Positions 11,410 to 22,399 of a DNA stretch of 64,000 nucleotides are shown piece by piece. Each line of letters starts with the position of its first letter. Positions within the stretch are counted from its first letter, which is position 1. Origin of the DNA: Peromyscus leucopus. Lineage: Eukaryota; Chordata; Mammalia; Rodentia; Cricetidae. The notes beneath the pieces were generated by a model. That model was not told the origin of the DNA and did not search any database. It worked only from the letters and a program-made list of their open reading frames with translations. The DNA is taken from positions 60,073,334 to 60,137,333 of the forward strand of contig NC_051084.1 in NCBI RefSeq assembly GCF_004664715.2, written 5' to 3'. The position numbers and the translations under genes are program-made.

Positions 11410-11715
11410 TGTTTGATATTAACAAGAGTTTAGCCCTGCCACACCTGGGAACAGTGCCTTACCCCTAGGAGTTACAGAAGACTTGGACTCCAGGTGAAGA
11501 AGGGCAGGTCTGTCACTCTGTGAAGAGTCAGGACACCTGATGAGATCAATTCAGTACAATTGATGAAGAAGGAGGCCTTAAATTTGAAGGGAAGTCCTCT
11601 GGAGGGTTATTGGAAAAGTTTGGAAGGAGGAAAGGGAAGGAAGAAATGATGTTTTTAAATTACAATCTCAAAAATAAGCAAAACAAAAGGAAAGAAAGGA
11701 AGAGAGAAAGGAGAA
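11410..11715 (+). mobile_element. L1 3' end fragment, sense to the host gene
   Basis: The 3' part (GGAAGGAGGAAAGGGAAGG, GAAATGATG, TTACAATCTCAAAAATAA) matches the terminal rodent L1 3' UTR and A-rich tail, as in the copy at 25745-26050. The 5' limit is uncertain. Confidence 0.55.
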
Positions 11716-11821
11716 AGAAAGGCATGGCTAAAGTCTGTGTGATATAGGTCTTCATTACTTATGATCTGGAAATTACATGGAAAATACAGCTGGTCTAATA
11801 ATTCTGCCCTTGATAAAATAA

Positions 11822-11841
11822 TAATAATAAAAAAAAAAAAC
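11822..11841 (+). repeat. AATAAT/poly(A) tract
   Basis: A short A-rich simple tract between an L1 tail and a B1. Confidence 0.7.
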
Positions 11842-11951
11842 GAGCAGTCCAGTGGCATATCAGTAGGGATGATAATACAGCTTGTGGCAGATTGCATAGA
11901 ACTATAAACAGCAAGCAAGAGAAAAGAAAAAATCTGGTAGAAAGAATTTGT

Positions 11952-12112
11952 GCGGGTGGTGGCGCTGCATACCTTTAATCCCAGCACTCGGGAGGCAGAG
12001 GCAGGCGGATCTCTGTGAGTTCAAGGCCAGCCTAGTCTCCAAAGAGAGTTCCAGGAAAGGCACAAAGCTACACAGAGAAACCCTGTCTCGAAAAATTAAA
12101 AAAGAAAGAAAG
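11952..12112 (+). mobile_element. B1 SINE, cricetid-type subfamily
   Basis: It is full length: TTTAATCCCAGCACTCGGG, GAGGCAGGCGGATC, TTCCAGGAAAGGCACAAAG, GAGAAACCCTGTCTCG, A-rich tail. A 10-bp duplication, AAGAATTTGT, flanks it (11942-11951 and 12113-12122). Confidence 0.95.
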
Positions 12113-12122
12113 AAGAATTTGT

Positions 12123-12639
12123 AAGCAACAAAATAGTAATTTGAGGTGATCCAAACATTGGAAATAAAGGAAAATGCAAGGTAAGTGCTGTATGAACCCC
12201 ATTTTGGTCTGAGGGTGACTTCCATTGTGGAAGCATGGGAAATGAAACCTGAGCAGAGAGCCCTGGTTTTATGGGGATGAACAAAGGGCAGTTCCTGTTG
12301 AGGAACTGACAGATAAAGTGGTAGCTGGCATGTATTTGCTGTAGATTTCCTTTGGCTAGTGAGTTAGTCACGCCTAGGGAATGTTTTCCATAAACCAAGC
12401 AAATGCAGCACTGAAGAGCAGCAGTACAAGCAGAGATTCCAAGGACTGCTGGGTGAGGGGAAGACAGAAGGAACTGGGAGGTCCTCAAAAGACAGGCGGG
12501 CTGAGATAAACACCTTTGTTTTCCTATGGGGAATTTAGAAAGGGTTGAGACTGGGGAAACTCAGTCCTAACATTCTTGTCTCCAAAGCAAGAGGAGCTGA
12601 ATTCAAACACCACGAGCACCTTTGTTAAAATCTGGGCAT
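12123..12639. other. Single-copy-looking intron, no feature seen
   Basis: There are no repeat landmarks. A 130-codon minus-strand frame (12096-12488) overlaps the B1 tail at its end; it has no recognisable domain and is probably chance. Confidence 0.5.
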
Positions 12640-12782
12640 TGAAAAGGGCAGGGTGACACATGCCTTTAATCCAGCACTCTGAGTTCCATGACAGCCTCAA
12701 CTCCATAGTGAGTTTTAGTTCCAGACAAGCCTGAACTAAACAGTGCGAATTGGTCTTGAAAAACAAACAGCAATAACAAAAA
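12640..12782 (+). mobile_element. B1 SINE with internal deletion
   Basis: GACACATGCCTTTAATCCAG leads almost directly into GAGTTCCATGACAGCC and GTCTTGAAAAACAAAC, so the GGAGGCAGAGGCAGG part is missing. Confidence 0.65.
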
Positions 12783-12934
12783 GCCGGTCATAGTGGCATG
12801 TGTTTGCAGGCTTAGCTTTCCTGAAGCTGAGGCAAGAAGATCCCAGAAGCTCTCTGGCTAGGCAGCCTAGCCTACTTGATGTGCTCCTGGGCTGTGAGAG
12901 ACCCTGTCTTATAAAATCCATGTCCCCTCTCCAT
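12783..12934 (+). mobile_element. B4/RSINE-type SINE
   Basis: CATAGTGGCATGTG, CTGGCTAGGCAGCCTAGCCT, GCTCCTGGGCTGTGAGAGAC and CCCTGTCTTATAAAA match the B1-related half of B4-family SINEs. The usual tail is replaced by the (TG)n that follows. Confidence 0.65.
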
Positions 12935-12955
12935 CGTGTGTGTGTGTGTGTGTGT

Positions 12956-13001
<46 letters not shown>
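12935..13001 (+). repeat. Microsatellite (TG)n
   Basis: TG repeat interrupted once by TC. Confidence 0.95.
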
Positions 13002-13004
<3 letters not shown>

Positions 13005-13454
13005 GATTGCATGTTCATGTGTGGAGCAGGTGAGTGAGCAAGTGAGCAAGTGAATGTCAAAAGACAACCTCAGGAATGTGTCCTCTCCTTACCACCTTCT
13101 TTGACACAGTGTATTTTGTGCACTGTGGTCCCACATTAATTGTGTATTGAGTCTTTTCCTTCCTATCACTATGAGGGAGGAGTAATGGAGTTTCACTCCT
13201 GTACAGTCCTTCCATTATTCTGAAAAGAGCAAAAAGTATAATTTGAAGAAGAATCCAGTAACTCAGAATGCATATTTTAATCATCAAAGTAGAAAACCCA
13301 GTGGAACACCTGTAAAGTAATGCAATTTCAAATTTAAGCAAAAAAGATATGGAAGAATCAATAGGGAGGGTAGATAAAACTTAATGGCCAGTAGTAGACT
13401 TTCCTCTTACCTCCAGGTGTTTCAATAATTGCAACAGAACTAAGTACCTGGAAG

Positions 13455-13520
13455 TGAGGATATTGCCCAATAGTAGAATGCTTGACTACCTATGAGATCC
13501 TAGGTTCAATCCCCAAAAAT
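13455..13520 (+). mobile_element. ID SINE relic
   Basis: TAGTAGAATGCTTGAC and AGGTTCAATCCCCA correspond to the tRNA-derived A-box/B-box region of ID elements. Confidence 0.5.
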
Positions 13521-14018
13521 GTAAGGAAAACAAACTGGTAAGGAGAGAGAGAAATGTAAATACAAATATATAGTCAGAGAATAAATGAAAGCTGTGAAGA
13601 TTGTAAATGAATTAAAACTTTTTTTATTAAATGTTTATAAATACACAAAACACAAGAGATTAAGAAGGATAAGCTGGTATAATTAATAGGTCAGTTTTAG
13701 CAAAGCCTTTGTATACAGCCAACGTCAATATACAAAAAAGCAATTGTGTCTTCATGTGCTAGTAGCAAACACTGGGAAATAGAATTCATAAATGTATCAT
13801 TATATATAATATTATGCAACATGAAATGTCTATAAACAAATAAGATTTAGGAACAACTTAATAAATAGAGTGAAAGACTACACTCCTAAAGGCTACTTGT
13901 AGCTCTGTGTTACCAACCAATATTTAGATATGTGTGAGGGTGAGATTCATTGCATATTAAAAGACCATTGTGCCTGAAGATTTGGTCTATTTGAAAAGCT
14001 TGCATCTAAGTTGATCTG

Positions 14019-14020
<2 letters not shown>

Positions 14021-14081
<61 letters not shown>
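14021..14081 (+). repeat. Microsatellite (AC)n
   Basis: About 30 AC units ending in CCGCGTGCGC. Confidence 0.95.
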
Positions 14082-14082
<1 letters not shown>

Positions 14083-15138
14083 GCGTGCGCCCAGATATTA
14101 TTCTGAACTGACTTTCAGGAGGCATTCTGGTATATGTGGCTTATCAACCATCAGTCCACATGTTATATCTTCTGCAATTTATCAGCTGGACACCTGGATG
14201 TGACATCCTAATATTGATCAGCAGGTTCCTATTCCTATCTCCAATATATGATTAGAGATGCATATGGCATTATAAACTTAATGTAGGACTGAAACAATTT
14301 CTCTTACTTAGTTTTAACAACATTGCAAACAGTATTGCGAATATGTGCACATTGCAGCCTTAGCTGTTTATTATGCCTTGTGTTACTGCTCTCCGTATTT
14401 TACCATGAAGTCACAATGACCCTCTGTCTGTCTTTGATCCATATTTCTGTAATCCACAGGAGAGATGCAAGGCAAGTTTCATGTGTAAGTGTTGCTTCTA
14501 CAGATTATGAAACTGCTATTCATTCTTTTCTTTCTTACAGAATTAATTTAGTTTTTTCCTATATATTCTATATTATTTTTATTCTAAATATGCTGCTGCA
14601 AACTTAAGAACAGAACTATTTTTCATAGGTCTGCGTGTTCTAAAGCATCATAGCTTCTGAGAGGAGATCTCGGTTCCTATATTTTATGTGTCACAAGCGT
14701 TTGCATCAGCCTCCTTACACTGGAAGAATGCAACAAAAATCTGTCATGGAAAGGTGGAAATTAGATTATCTTAAATGGTCCACTAGTCTTTTTATCTCTA
14801 GGGAACAAAACGTCTTTTCACTTATGTTATGGACAGTGAATTTGGGATGTTTCACGTTTACTTTTATCTGTCTTTTATTACTTTTGTCTGTCTTTTAAAA
14901 ATTTTTGGAATTGTTCTCTCAGTTATACATTATCATTATTATTTCTTCTATAAATTTAATGATCCATGGAACTATGGATGGTATCTTAGAGTTTAATTAA
15001 TAGCATTATTTTTCCTAAAAATTACACAAAATCATCCTGTTATTTCTAATGACATTTTTCCATATGATTAAATGTTTGTTCAGATTTTCTACTAGCCTTG
15101 TCATTTTGTACTTACAGCATGCCAAATCTCCTACATAT
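14082..15138. other. AT-rich intron without recognised repeats
   Basis: The longest frame is 94 codons (14323-14607), Leu/Ile-rich, not recognised and probably chance. No SINE or L1 landmarks were seen. Confidence 0.5.
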
Positions 15139-15139
15139 G

Positions 15140-15197
<58 letters not shown>
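15139..15197 (+). repeat. Compound microsatellite (AC)n(AT)n
   Basis: An AC run changes to an AT run at about 15159. Confidence 0.95.
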
Positions 15198-15643
15198 TTT
15201 GTGTATACAATATCTTACAATAGGAGTAATACATTATCACATCCAGCTTCACTTCATGAAGTCCTCAAGGCTCTGCTAAGTTCCAAGTTGGCCTTGTTAC
15301 TTCCTGTGGTTCAAATATCCATCAGCCACAGGAGAAACAGGCCAGTTCCATGTGATGGCTTTCTCCTTGTTTGTTCTACATATGCTTACCAATTTATGTA
15401 TTAGACTGTCAAAGGAATTTTTCCACACTGAAAGCTCAAATTAAATATGTCATTGTCCATTTTCCATAATATTGAAACATTATTTGAATACATATTAATT
15501 TATTTAAGAAATAAAGCTGCTGTATAATTACTTAGAAAAGAATTCCAGAGAAAATTAACTTACATATTACTAAAATAACATTTTGTACTTGTATTATATA
15601 CACACTGGCAAAATCTAGGCAAGATATAAGGCTATTTGCTTTT

Positions 15644-15801
15644 TTTTTTTTTTTGGTTTTTCAAGACAGGGTTTCTCTGTGTAGCTTTGCGCCTTTCCTG
15701 GGACTCACTTGGTAGTCCAGGCTGGCCTCGAACTCACAGAGATCTGCCTGCCTCTGCCTCCCGAGTGCTGGGATTAAAGGCGTGCGCCACCACCGCTTGG
15801 C
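15644..15801 (-). mobile_element. B1 SINE, cricetid-type subfamily
   Basis: Complete reverse B1: T tail, CAAGACAGGGTTTCTCTGTG, TAGCTTTGCGCCTTTCC, GTGCTGGGATTAAAGGCG. The flanks AGGCTATTTGCTTTT (15629-15643) and AGGCTATTTACTTTT (15802-15816) form a 15-bp duplication with one change. Confidence 0.95.
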
Positions 15802-16029
15802 AGGCTATTTACTTTTAAACTGAGATATAAAATTCGTTCTTAAACTATGCATCAGTATTTTTAGTGCATATTTTTAGGTTAGACAAGGAATACTCACTTC
15901 TGATTGTGTAAATCCCATCATCTTCGAAGTAAATTCATAACACAAACAGTTTACAAAATCTCCCTCCTCTATGTAAAACCATTGATCTGAAGATTTTTTT
16001 AAATGCATTTCACTCTTAGGCATATTACT

Positions 16030-16510
16030 GAGATAAGTTTTTGCGATGCACAGGCATTTTCCCTAGTTTCTTCCATATAGAATGTTTCTGACTTTGTATT
16101 TTAACATCCATTAGTAGTCCATTCTATTTTGTAGTTGATAATACACCACTGTGGGGTACACCTCATTTTATTTTCCCATCAGAGGGTGGTCATTTAAGTT
16201 GCTTCCACTTGAGTGTTTTGAATAATGATGCTTTCAATACGCATGTATGGCTTTGTGTGAATATATGTTCTCATTTATCTTGAGGGAAATTCTGAGAATA
16301 AAATTGCTGGATCGTATGATAACTTTGTTTAACTTTTAAGTGGAAATTTTAATTCATATGAAACTCCAAATATAACTAATGACAAAGTGTTTCCAAAACA
16401 CTACCATCATTTAACATTCCCACTAGCAATGTTGTATTAAAAGTTTTTCCAGATTCTCATCAGTACTTACTAATGCCTGTTTTCATTTATAACTTTCCTC
16501 TTGATGTGAC
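16030..16510 (-). mobile_element. Ancient mammalian L1 (L1M-type) 3' portion
   Basis: Antisense L1M phrases: AATAATGATGCTTTCAATA, AAAATTGCTGGATCGTATG, TTTAACATTCCCACTAGCAA and TTTTTCCAGATTCTCATCAG. These are typical of the end of ORF2/3' region in old mammalian L1s. It is highly diverged. Confidence 0.75.
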
Positions 16511-16864
16511 ACAAAATCTAGGCATAGTTTCATAAACCTCTTTAGTTAAAAATCATCAAACTATTTTGACATCTACACTTTGCAGGTTTCAATCCTTGTA
16601 TTGAAATTCTTCTAAGCCAGCAGTTTCTCAAGAATGGATTTTACTTTAAAAATATTCAAAGCATTTGAAGTTCTGTCTATTTCCTCTATGCAGACTCTTC
16701 AGTTGTTTATGATGGAATTATAGAGATAGATATTAACTTACACAGATCACAAAACAACCTCTGTTAAATGTAGGGCACCTTGCTATCTAATGTGCATCTG
16801 CTTGAATAGTATCCTGAAACACACATATTGTACAATGATTTTTATGAACAATTAAGATTGTTTC

Positions 16865-17070
16865 TCATCGGTGAACAGCATTGGCTCATTGGTGAAGAGC
16901 ACTGGCTGTTCTTCCAGAGGACCCTGGTTCAATTTCCAGCACCCACGTGACAGCTTACAACCACCCGTAACTTCAGCTCCAGGGGATTCAATGCCCTCTT
17001 GACCTCTGAGGGCACTAGGCATAAAAATGCCTAACATCTTACAGGCAAAACACTCATACACAAAAGATGA
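16865..17070 (+). mobile_element. B3 SINE with duplicated 5' segment
   Basis: B3 body: GAGCACTGGCTGTTCTTCC, GGTTCAATTTCCAGCACCC, AGCTCCAGGGGATTC, CTCTTGACCTCTGAGGGC. The 5' end has two 21-bp copies (16865-16885 and 16886-16906) of the TGGTGAAGAGCACTGGC region. Confidence 0.8.
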
Positions 17071-18330
17071 TTTTTCATGAAAATAATAACAAGTTTCATT
17101 TTGTCACATATCTGTTGTACCAAAACCCAATGTAATGCTTCATAGGACTGTTCTCTATTCAGTGTGTACAAGATGGTTTTTTGTTTTTTGTTTTTTTTAC
17201 AACATGAATTTTTCCTAGTATGCAAAAAGGCAGACCAACCAGGAAGCTAACAAGCCAGATTTTCCATCATCTACCAACCAACCATCAATGTGTCCTTGCT
17301 CATTGGTATCCAAAAGTCTTCATCTACAGATATATCCACTGTTTGTCATCAATAACAAATTAAAATGTTATTAGCAGTCACTAACAAAGCATAATTAGAG
17401 CTCCCCTCACCAAGAACTGGAAATTAAAACAAAATTAATCCAAAAGCACAGACTGAAAGTCAGAGGTAGTTAAAGGAGAACAAAAGATGCTCTATTTCAG
17501 CACCAGATGGTGAGACTGAGGGAAGGTAAGGCTAGGGTGAGCAAGCTCCTCACATGCCCTTCGTGAACATCACCACTGGTTTAGCCTGAGTATTACATTT
17601 AGACATGTTTGATGGGAGTTCCACACTTTTAAAACAAATCTTCAAGGTGGGGACTTCAGATAAGAAAGAGCAGATGAAAATGATAATCCTTTCATTAGCT
17701 CATTAAAGAGAAAAACAACGGAACAGCAGAAAGCATGAGGATGATCTCAGAAGCCTGTGTAATTATACACACAGGCACACGGGCTTGTGCAGGCGCTCAT
17801 GTGCATACAGTCATTGCAGGAAATAAAAGGCTAGAATGAGAGAACAATTGCAGATATGATTTCAAATCTGGATAATGTGCACTAGATCGAGGAAAGCCTG
17901 GTTTTCTGCCTTAGAGTGGTGACTTTGGTAGCCAGTGTTGGCGATGCGATAAGAACAAGCCTAGCACAAGTCAGTAAAGGTGACAAGAGGTGAGGGAGAT
18001 GTATAGAGAACTCCTGGAAGAGAAATATTAAAAACTAGTTGGAATGAAATGAAGTTCACAGAAAGGTGTAGCTTTTATTTGACTGCAAAGGCAAAATATA
18101 TCACAGGGTATTTGAATGTTTATGGATCACATTTTCACTTCTTGCTTGGAAATGAAGTCAGTCATCAGTGGGAAGGTATACAGTCTGTGCAAAGTATAAG
18201 ATCAGACCTTAGTTTTATCAGTACAAACTATAAACCATGGGACTAGCATGCAGTAAGACTCTAAAGAGCTTTGCACAGCAATAGTCTTTCATATTTATCT
18301 TAAAGGATACAAGCATACATTAGTGATGGA
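17071..18330. other. Intron without recognised repeats
   Basis: A T-rich patch occurs at 17175-17198. I see no mobile-element landmarks and no convincing reading frame in this 1.26 kb. Confidence 0.5.
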
Positions 18331-18578
18331 TTAGCTTTTTTTTATTGAAAATAGATTTTTTTCATACAGTATGTTCTGATTATGGTTTCCCCTTGCCAAA
18401 CTACTCCCAGATCCTCTCCTCTTGTCCACCCATCAAAATCCGTACCCTTTTTTTCTCCTATTAGAACATTAAAGGTATCTAAAGTATTATAATAAGATAA
18501 AATAAAAACAAAGAAGAGTAGTGCAAAACAAACAGAAAAAAAGAGCCAAAGAAAAAGCACAAGAAGCTCGTGTAGATG

Positions 18579-18588
18579 CACGCGCGCG

Positions 18589-18622
<34 letters not shown>
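18579..18622 (+). repeat. Compound microsatellite (CG)n(CA)n
   Basis: Alternating CG units (about 8) are followed by CA units, inside the L1 3' UTR. Confidence 0.95.
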
Positions 18623-19203
18623 AGTCCTATAAAAACACATCAAAAAACACAGTATATACACAAAGGACATGTAAGGGAAAAGAAAAGCCCTGGTAAATCA
18701 TTATGAGACAACCCACAAAAATGCCATTGAGTACATTTTGTGTTGGCCATCTACTGCTAGGCATGGAGCCTGCCCTTAAGAGTGATTTGTGTACCCAGTG
18801 AGGCTCTTTTGGAGTGGTTTTCAATCAAAGAAAGCTTCTGGACTAGGGACAGGGATGGAGGACTGTGTCCCCTCCACCTCTGAGCACTGGGACTGATCCG
18901 GCCCAGTCCTGTGGATCTCCTGTGCATGTTGTCACGGTTTCTGTGAGTTCATATGTATGTCAGTCCTTCTGTGTTTAGAAGGCCTTGTTTACCCCACACC
19001 CTCTTTCCGCCTCCCTTTCCACATGGTTCCCTGAGACCCAAGAGGAGTGATTGGAGAGAGACAACCTAGTTTTCTCAATTGATATTAGGTTTTCAGTTAA
19101 ATGAGCTCAGTCAATTAAATTAACATGTATCTGTTTTCTCTTTATTATGTCTATAAAATGGAATTCTATTATTGCTCTCAACTTTCATTAAAGAAATTAA
19201 TTC

Positions 19204-19236
19204 ATCACTTCTCAGCCTTTTGGCTAAGATCATGTG
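19204..19236 (+). pseudogene. U2 snRNA 5'-end fragment
   Basis: ATCACTTCTCAGCCTTTTGG followed by CTAAGATCATGTG matches the first 33 nt of U2 snRNA at about 30 of 33 positions, including the CTTTTGGCTAAGATCA core. The match stops before the branch-site recognition region, so this is a dead fragment. It sits in the foreign segment inside the antisense L1 3' UTR and runs opposite to the L1. Confidence 0.65.
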
Positions 19237-19790
19237 GTCTGAGGTCTGAGTGTTCCAAGGCCTCTGACTCTCTGTCCATTGTCCGTTTGCATGTCTTAGT
19301 ATTTGTTCTCATCTACTGCATTTATCAGTTCCTCTGATAAATGCTGAGCAGGACACTGATCTGAGTATGGCAGAGTATCTCTAAAGTCATTTTTACTTCT
19401 GTGTTCCTTTAGCAAAACAATAGTATCTGACTTTCCCCCAGGTCTCTGTCTATAATAGTCTCAGGTTCTTGGCTACCTGAGCATGTTGGAGACAGAATTC
19501 TATCTCATGTAGTGGGCTTTAAATTGGATCAGATGTTGGTTGGTGACTCCCACAAGCTATTTGCCACTGTTGCACCAGCGCATCTTGTAGGCAGGTCACC
19601 ATCACAGACCAAAGGGTTTGTAGCTGGGTTTTACCTCCCCCCCTTTGGTAAAGCGCAGAGTTGCCTCCAGGAGCACAAACACTAGCCAATAGGGTGAAGG
19701 CTCTAGGTATGTACCAACTTGGCTTCTCCATGTTCAGTGAGTTTTATAGTTGTTGTCTTCGGCAATAAGGGCATGCCATCACTTTGTGGA

Positions 19791-20629
19791 GAGCAACAGA
19801 AGCAGAATGAATGAAGTTAAGAAATGGGGCAGGGTGGCATAGAAAGTGTATCTCTACTAAAGTCTTGAACTTGTATTCATGAATCTGACTGATGATGGTG
19901 GTAGGTCAGTAGAACTGAGAAAGCCTAACTGCTCTCATTGAATACCAGAGGTGTTCCAAGACTTCTAGAGAGCCATTGACATCTTTATACAAAAATTACT
20001 GCAAGTATTTAAGCAAATACTTTGGATTTCAAGGAGAAATAATCTCAGTTTGGTTTTTTTTTTTAAACAGAATCACTTACCATAACTTCTTAATGCAGAT
20101 CTCTCGAATAGTAACACTTGCTGCCCCAATTTCTGTCATCTCATAAACATCTGTCAGCATTGCAAAATATTGCACTGCTATAATCAAATATTCATGAAAA
20201 AGTTTTGAACTCTCCCAGCTCATTCTACATATATTTTCACAGTGGGCATATGCTAAGAGTTATTTAACTTTAAACTTCCCCATGACCTAAGGGAGGGATG
20301 CTTTGAGTATCACAGTACTGCTGTTGGTGAAACGACATTTTGAACTTGAGGTCAAGGAGCAATGAAATTATATTTTTTACTGAAAAGTCGGGAGCGATGA
20401 TAGAAATTAAGCTATAATATAAATTAAGTTGAGAGTTATAATAGAATTTCATTTGTGGATATAGTAAGGAGAAAGCAGATACATGTTCATTCCTTACTAT
20501 AATAACACTATATAATACCTGCTATACCTTACTATAAAATGAAAAATAATCCAAAGAGAGAGACTTGAAAACCATTGGATGGAGTGTGTTTAAAACAAGA
20601 CAAAAACAAAAACTAGCGAGTGATTAGGA
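19791..20629. other. Intron without recognised repeats
   Basis: Only a T-run (20053-20064) stands out. No landmarks or convincing frames. Confidence 0.5.
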
Positions 20630-20745
20630 TGGTGGCTCAGCTGATAAAGTGGCTGACATACAAACATGAGGGACTGAGGTTGGTTCTCACCTGGTGCACA
20701 CACAGGTCCTTTCTCTCACCCTCACACATGCACATAAAATGGATC
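20630..20745 (+). mobile_element. ID-type SINE relic
   Basis: GGTGGCTCAGCTGATAAAGT, GGGACTGAGGTTGGTTCTC and a CTCACACATGCACATAAAAT tail fit a degraded tRNA-derived SINE. Confidence 0.5.
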
Positions 20746-20910
20746 TGTTTTTAGGAAGAAACATGATGTGATCTGGACATGTATATAGTAGGGCGACTAC
20801 TCAGCTGGCTCTTTTCACCTAAAAAAGAAAGATGTGTCTGGATTATTTCAAAAATAAATTAGTTTTATAGTTTCAGTTATGCTGACCTGTAATTTATGGA
20901 TGCATATATG

Positions 20911-20930
20911 TTTTTACTTTGTAAATATAG
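20911..20930 (+). promoter_or_regulatory. 3' splice site of the Rims1 exon
   Basis: A moderately pyrimidine-rich tract ends in AG at 20929-20930, directly before the first exon base. The tract is broken by GTAAATAT just before the AG, so it is a weakish acceptor, which would fit regulated splicing. The position is fixed by the reading frame SSFTPK, which needs exactly one base of a split codon after this AG. Confidence 0.8.
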
Positions 20931-21163
20931 TTCATTTACCCCCAAAATGCAAGGCAGACGGATGACTTCAGGAAGAGCCATCATCAAGAGCACCAGTGTA
21001 AGTGGAGAGATGTACACACTGGAGCATAATGATGGCAGCCAGTCAGACACAGCTGTGGGGACCGTTGGAGCAGGTGGAAAGAAGCGCAGATCCAGCCTGA
21101 GTGCCAAAGTGGTCGCCATCGTGTCGCGGAGAAGTAGAAGCACATCTCAGCTCAGCCAGACAG
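20931..21163 (+). CDS. Rims1: Internal coding exon of Rims1 (RIM1 active-zone scaffold), linker before the C2B domain
   Basis: RIM proteins are presynaptic active-zone scaffolds that link Rab3, Munc13 and calcium channels to control vesicle priming and release. The exon is 233 nt: one base completing a split Ser codon, 77 codons, and one base (G) opening the next codon. The peptide starts SSFTPKMQGRRM and contains SGRAIIKSTSVSGE, a DGSQSDTAVGTVGAGGKKRR stretch, RRSSLSAKVVAIVSRRSRS and ends STSQLSQT. I recognise this as the conserved RIM segment just before the C2B region. IVSRRSRSTSQLSQT followed by a G-initiated codon (Glu in known RIM1) favours RIM1. RIM2, as I recall it, reads IVGLSRKSRS here, and RIM3/RIM4 differ more. 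The frame is open throughout and both splice sites are good. The segment is low-complexity, Ser/Arg/Lys-rich and probably disordered; RRSS is a basophilic kinase-type motif (inference). RIM family is near certain; RIM1 rather than RIM2 is likely but recalled from memory. Confidence 0.85.
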
Positions 21164-21169
21164 GTGAGT
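21164..21169 (+). promoter_or_regulatory. 5' splice site (GTGAGT) of the Rims1 exon
   Basis: ACAG/GTGAGT is a near-consensus donor. Cutting here leaves a single G that starts the next codon, matching the expected Glu after SQT in known RIM1. Confidence 0.85.
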
Positions 21170-22399
21170 ACAGTGCTCTCCACCGCACACATGTGGGTTG
21201 TGCTGGAGATGCCCGAGCTGTGGTCTTCATGCCAGGATGTGAGATGGAATTGTGTGTGTATTCGGTTTCTCTTTTCTGTGTCTGAAAATCTGCTAAATGT
21301 GTGGTCTTTATTTTTTCTTCTGCTCAGCTCACTGAAGAAGGTATTGTTTGTTAGCCTATAAAGTGATCAAGTACTTTCCTTTAAATTAAAATAATAATAA
21401 TAGTAAAAGCCATGTTTACAAATATGCAAGGAAATGCAAAGAAGTATTTGACATCTAAATTGGTTCCTATACAAGAAAAGCAACACAATTCTTTGTTTCA
21501 AAAAACGTTCCTTAATGCACTTGCGTGCCTTTGAGGCGATGGATGCCTGTACTTTTTGTGGAAAAGGTCAGTTGTGCAACTTGAAGTATAGTCTTCAAGG
21601 TTCTGTGTGGATGCAATTGAGCTCTGTTTGTTACAGTTTCAATGCAAGTGGAAACCCAGAGGCAGTTTTTACTTTAGAAAAATGGGTCAGTGGATTCATG
21701 CAAAGGATGTTTTAATAAAAATGTGTGTTTCAAGAATTTTCTATGGCTTAAAATCTTAAAAGAATTGTATCCTGAGGGTGTGCTTGTATGTGCACACATC
21801 TAAACAAGGGGACTTTTTCATTTCAAAATACAGTAAAGCATTGCTTAAAATTTCATATTTGATTTTTGTATACTACATAAACCATCACTATGCTAAATAT
21901 TAAGTCAAAGGAAAGGTAAGAGAAATTGTGAAACAATTTAACCTGCCAGCCTGTTTTTCTTCCTGTAATTATAACTGTTGCTCCCATTTTTCCTCAATAA
22001 CAATATCCTGTGGTCACAACATCTACTTACATAGGAAGGCTTTCATGAAATCTTAAAGCTCACTTGGCACTCTAGAATATCTATATTAAACAACATTTTG
22101 TTGGATTATGTAGACAAATAAATTGGAAGACTTCTGAGCTTGTGCATGCAATCTATGGGAGCAGAAGTATGTCTGAAACTGCAGAGAACAGAAAGAGCCG
22201 AGACCATTTAGCCTCTTGGTGAACTAAGTTGCTTGTCTCTGTGTTAAGGATGACCATTTGTCTTTCTTGGTGTTGGCTTTCTTGAGAGTTGAGCAGGCAG
22301 TAGTTCCTTGTTTATGGTGGTGCTCCTTCCTGACTGGCTTTTGTGTACTTATGCCCTGCCCTGTGAAGTGTAGAGAAAGACTTTGGCTTTGATCATCAG
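21170..22399. other. Proximal downstream intron, no repeats recognised
   Basis: This 1.2 kb after the Rims1 exon lacks SINEs and L1. It has a strong pyrimidine tract ending in AG at 21326-21327, treated separately as an acceptor-like oddity. Confidence 0.5.

Larger units (their letters stand above)
18331..19790 (-). mobile_element. L1 3' UTR, antisense, with internal foreign segment
   Basis: It begins at the L1 tail (TTTTTTTTATTGAAAATAGA) and runs through antisense landmarks: CCATCTACTGCTAGGCATG, GAGTGTTCCAAGG, GATGTTGGTTGGTGACTCCC, GACCAAAGGGTTTGTAG and GGTGAAGGCTCTAGGTA. Continuity is broken between about 19064 and 19240 by about 175 bp not typical of L1. That segment includes a U2 snRNA-like piece. 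Confidence 0.8.
1..20930 (+). other. Rims1: Inferred Rims1 intron upstream of the exon
   Basis: No other recognisable RIM coding segment was found here on the plus strand. Known RIM1 residues upstream of SSFTPK must be encoded before position 1 or in exons too short for me to recognise. The content is almost entirely transposon-derived or unclassified AT-rich DNA. Confidence 0.6.
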
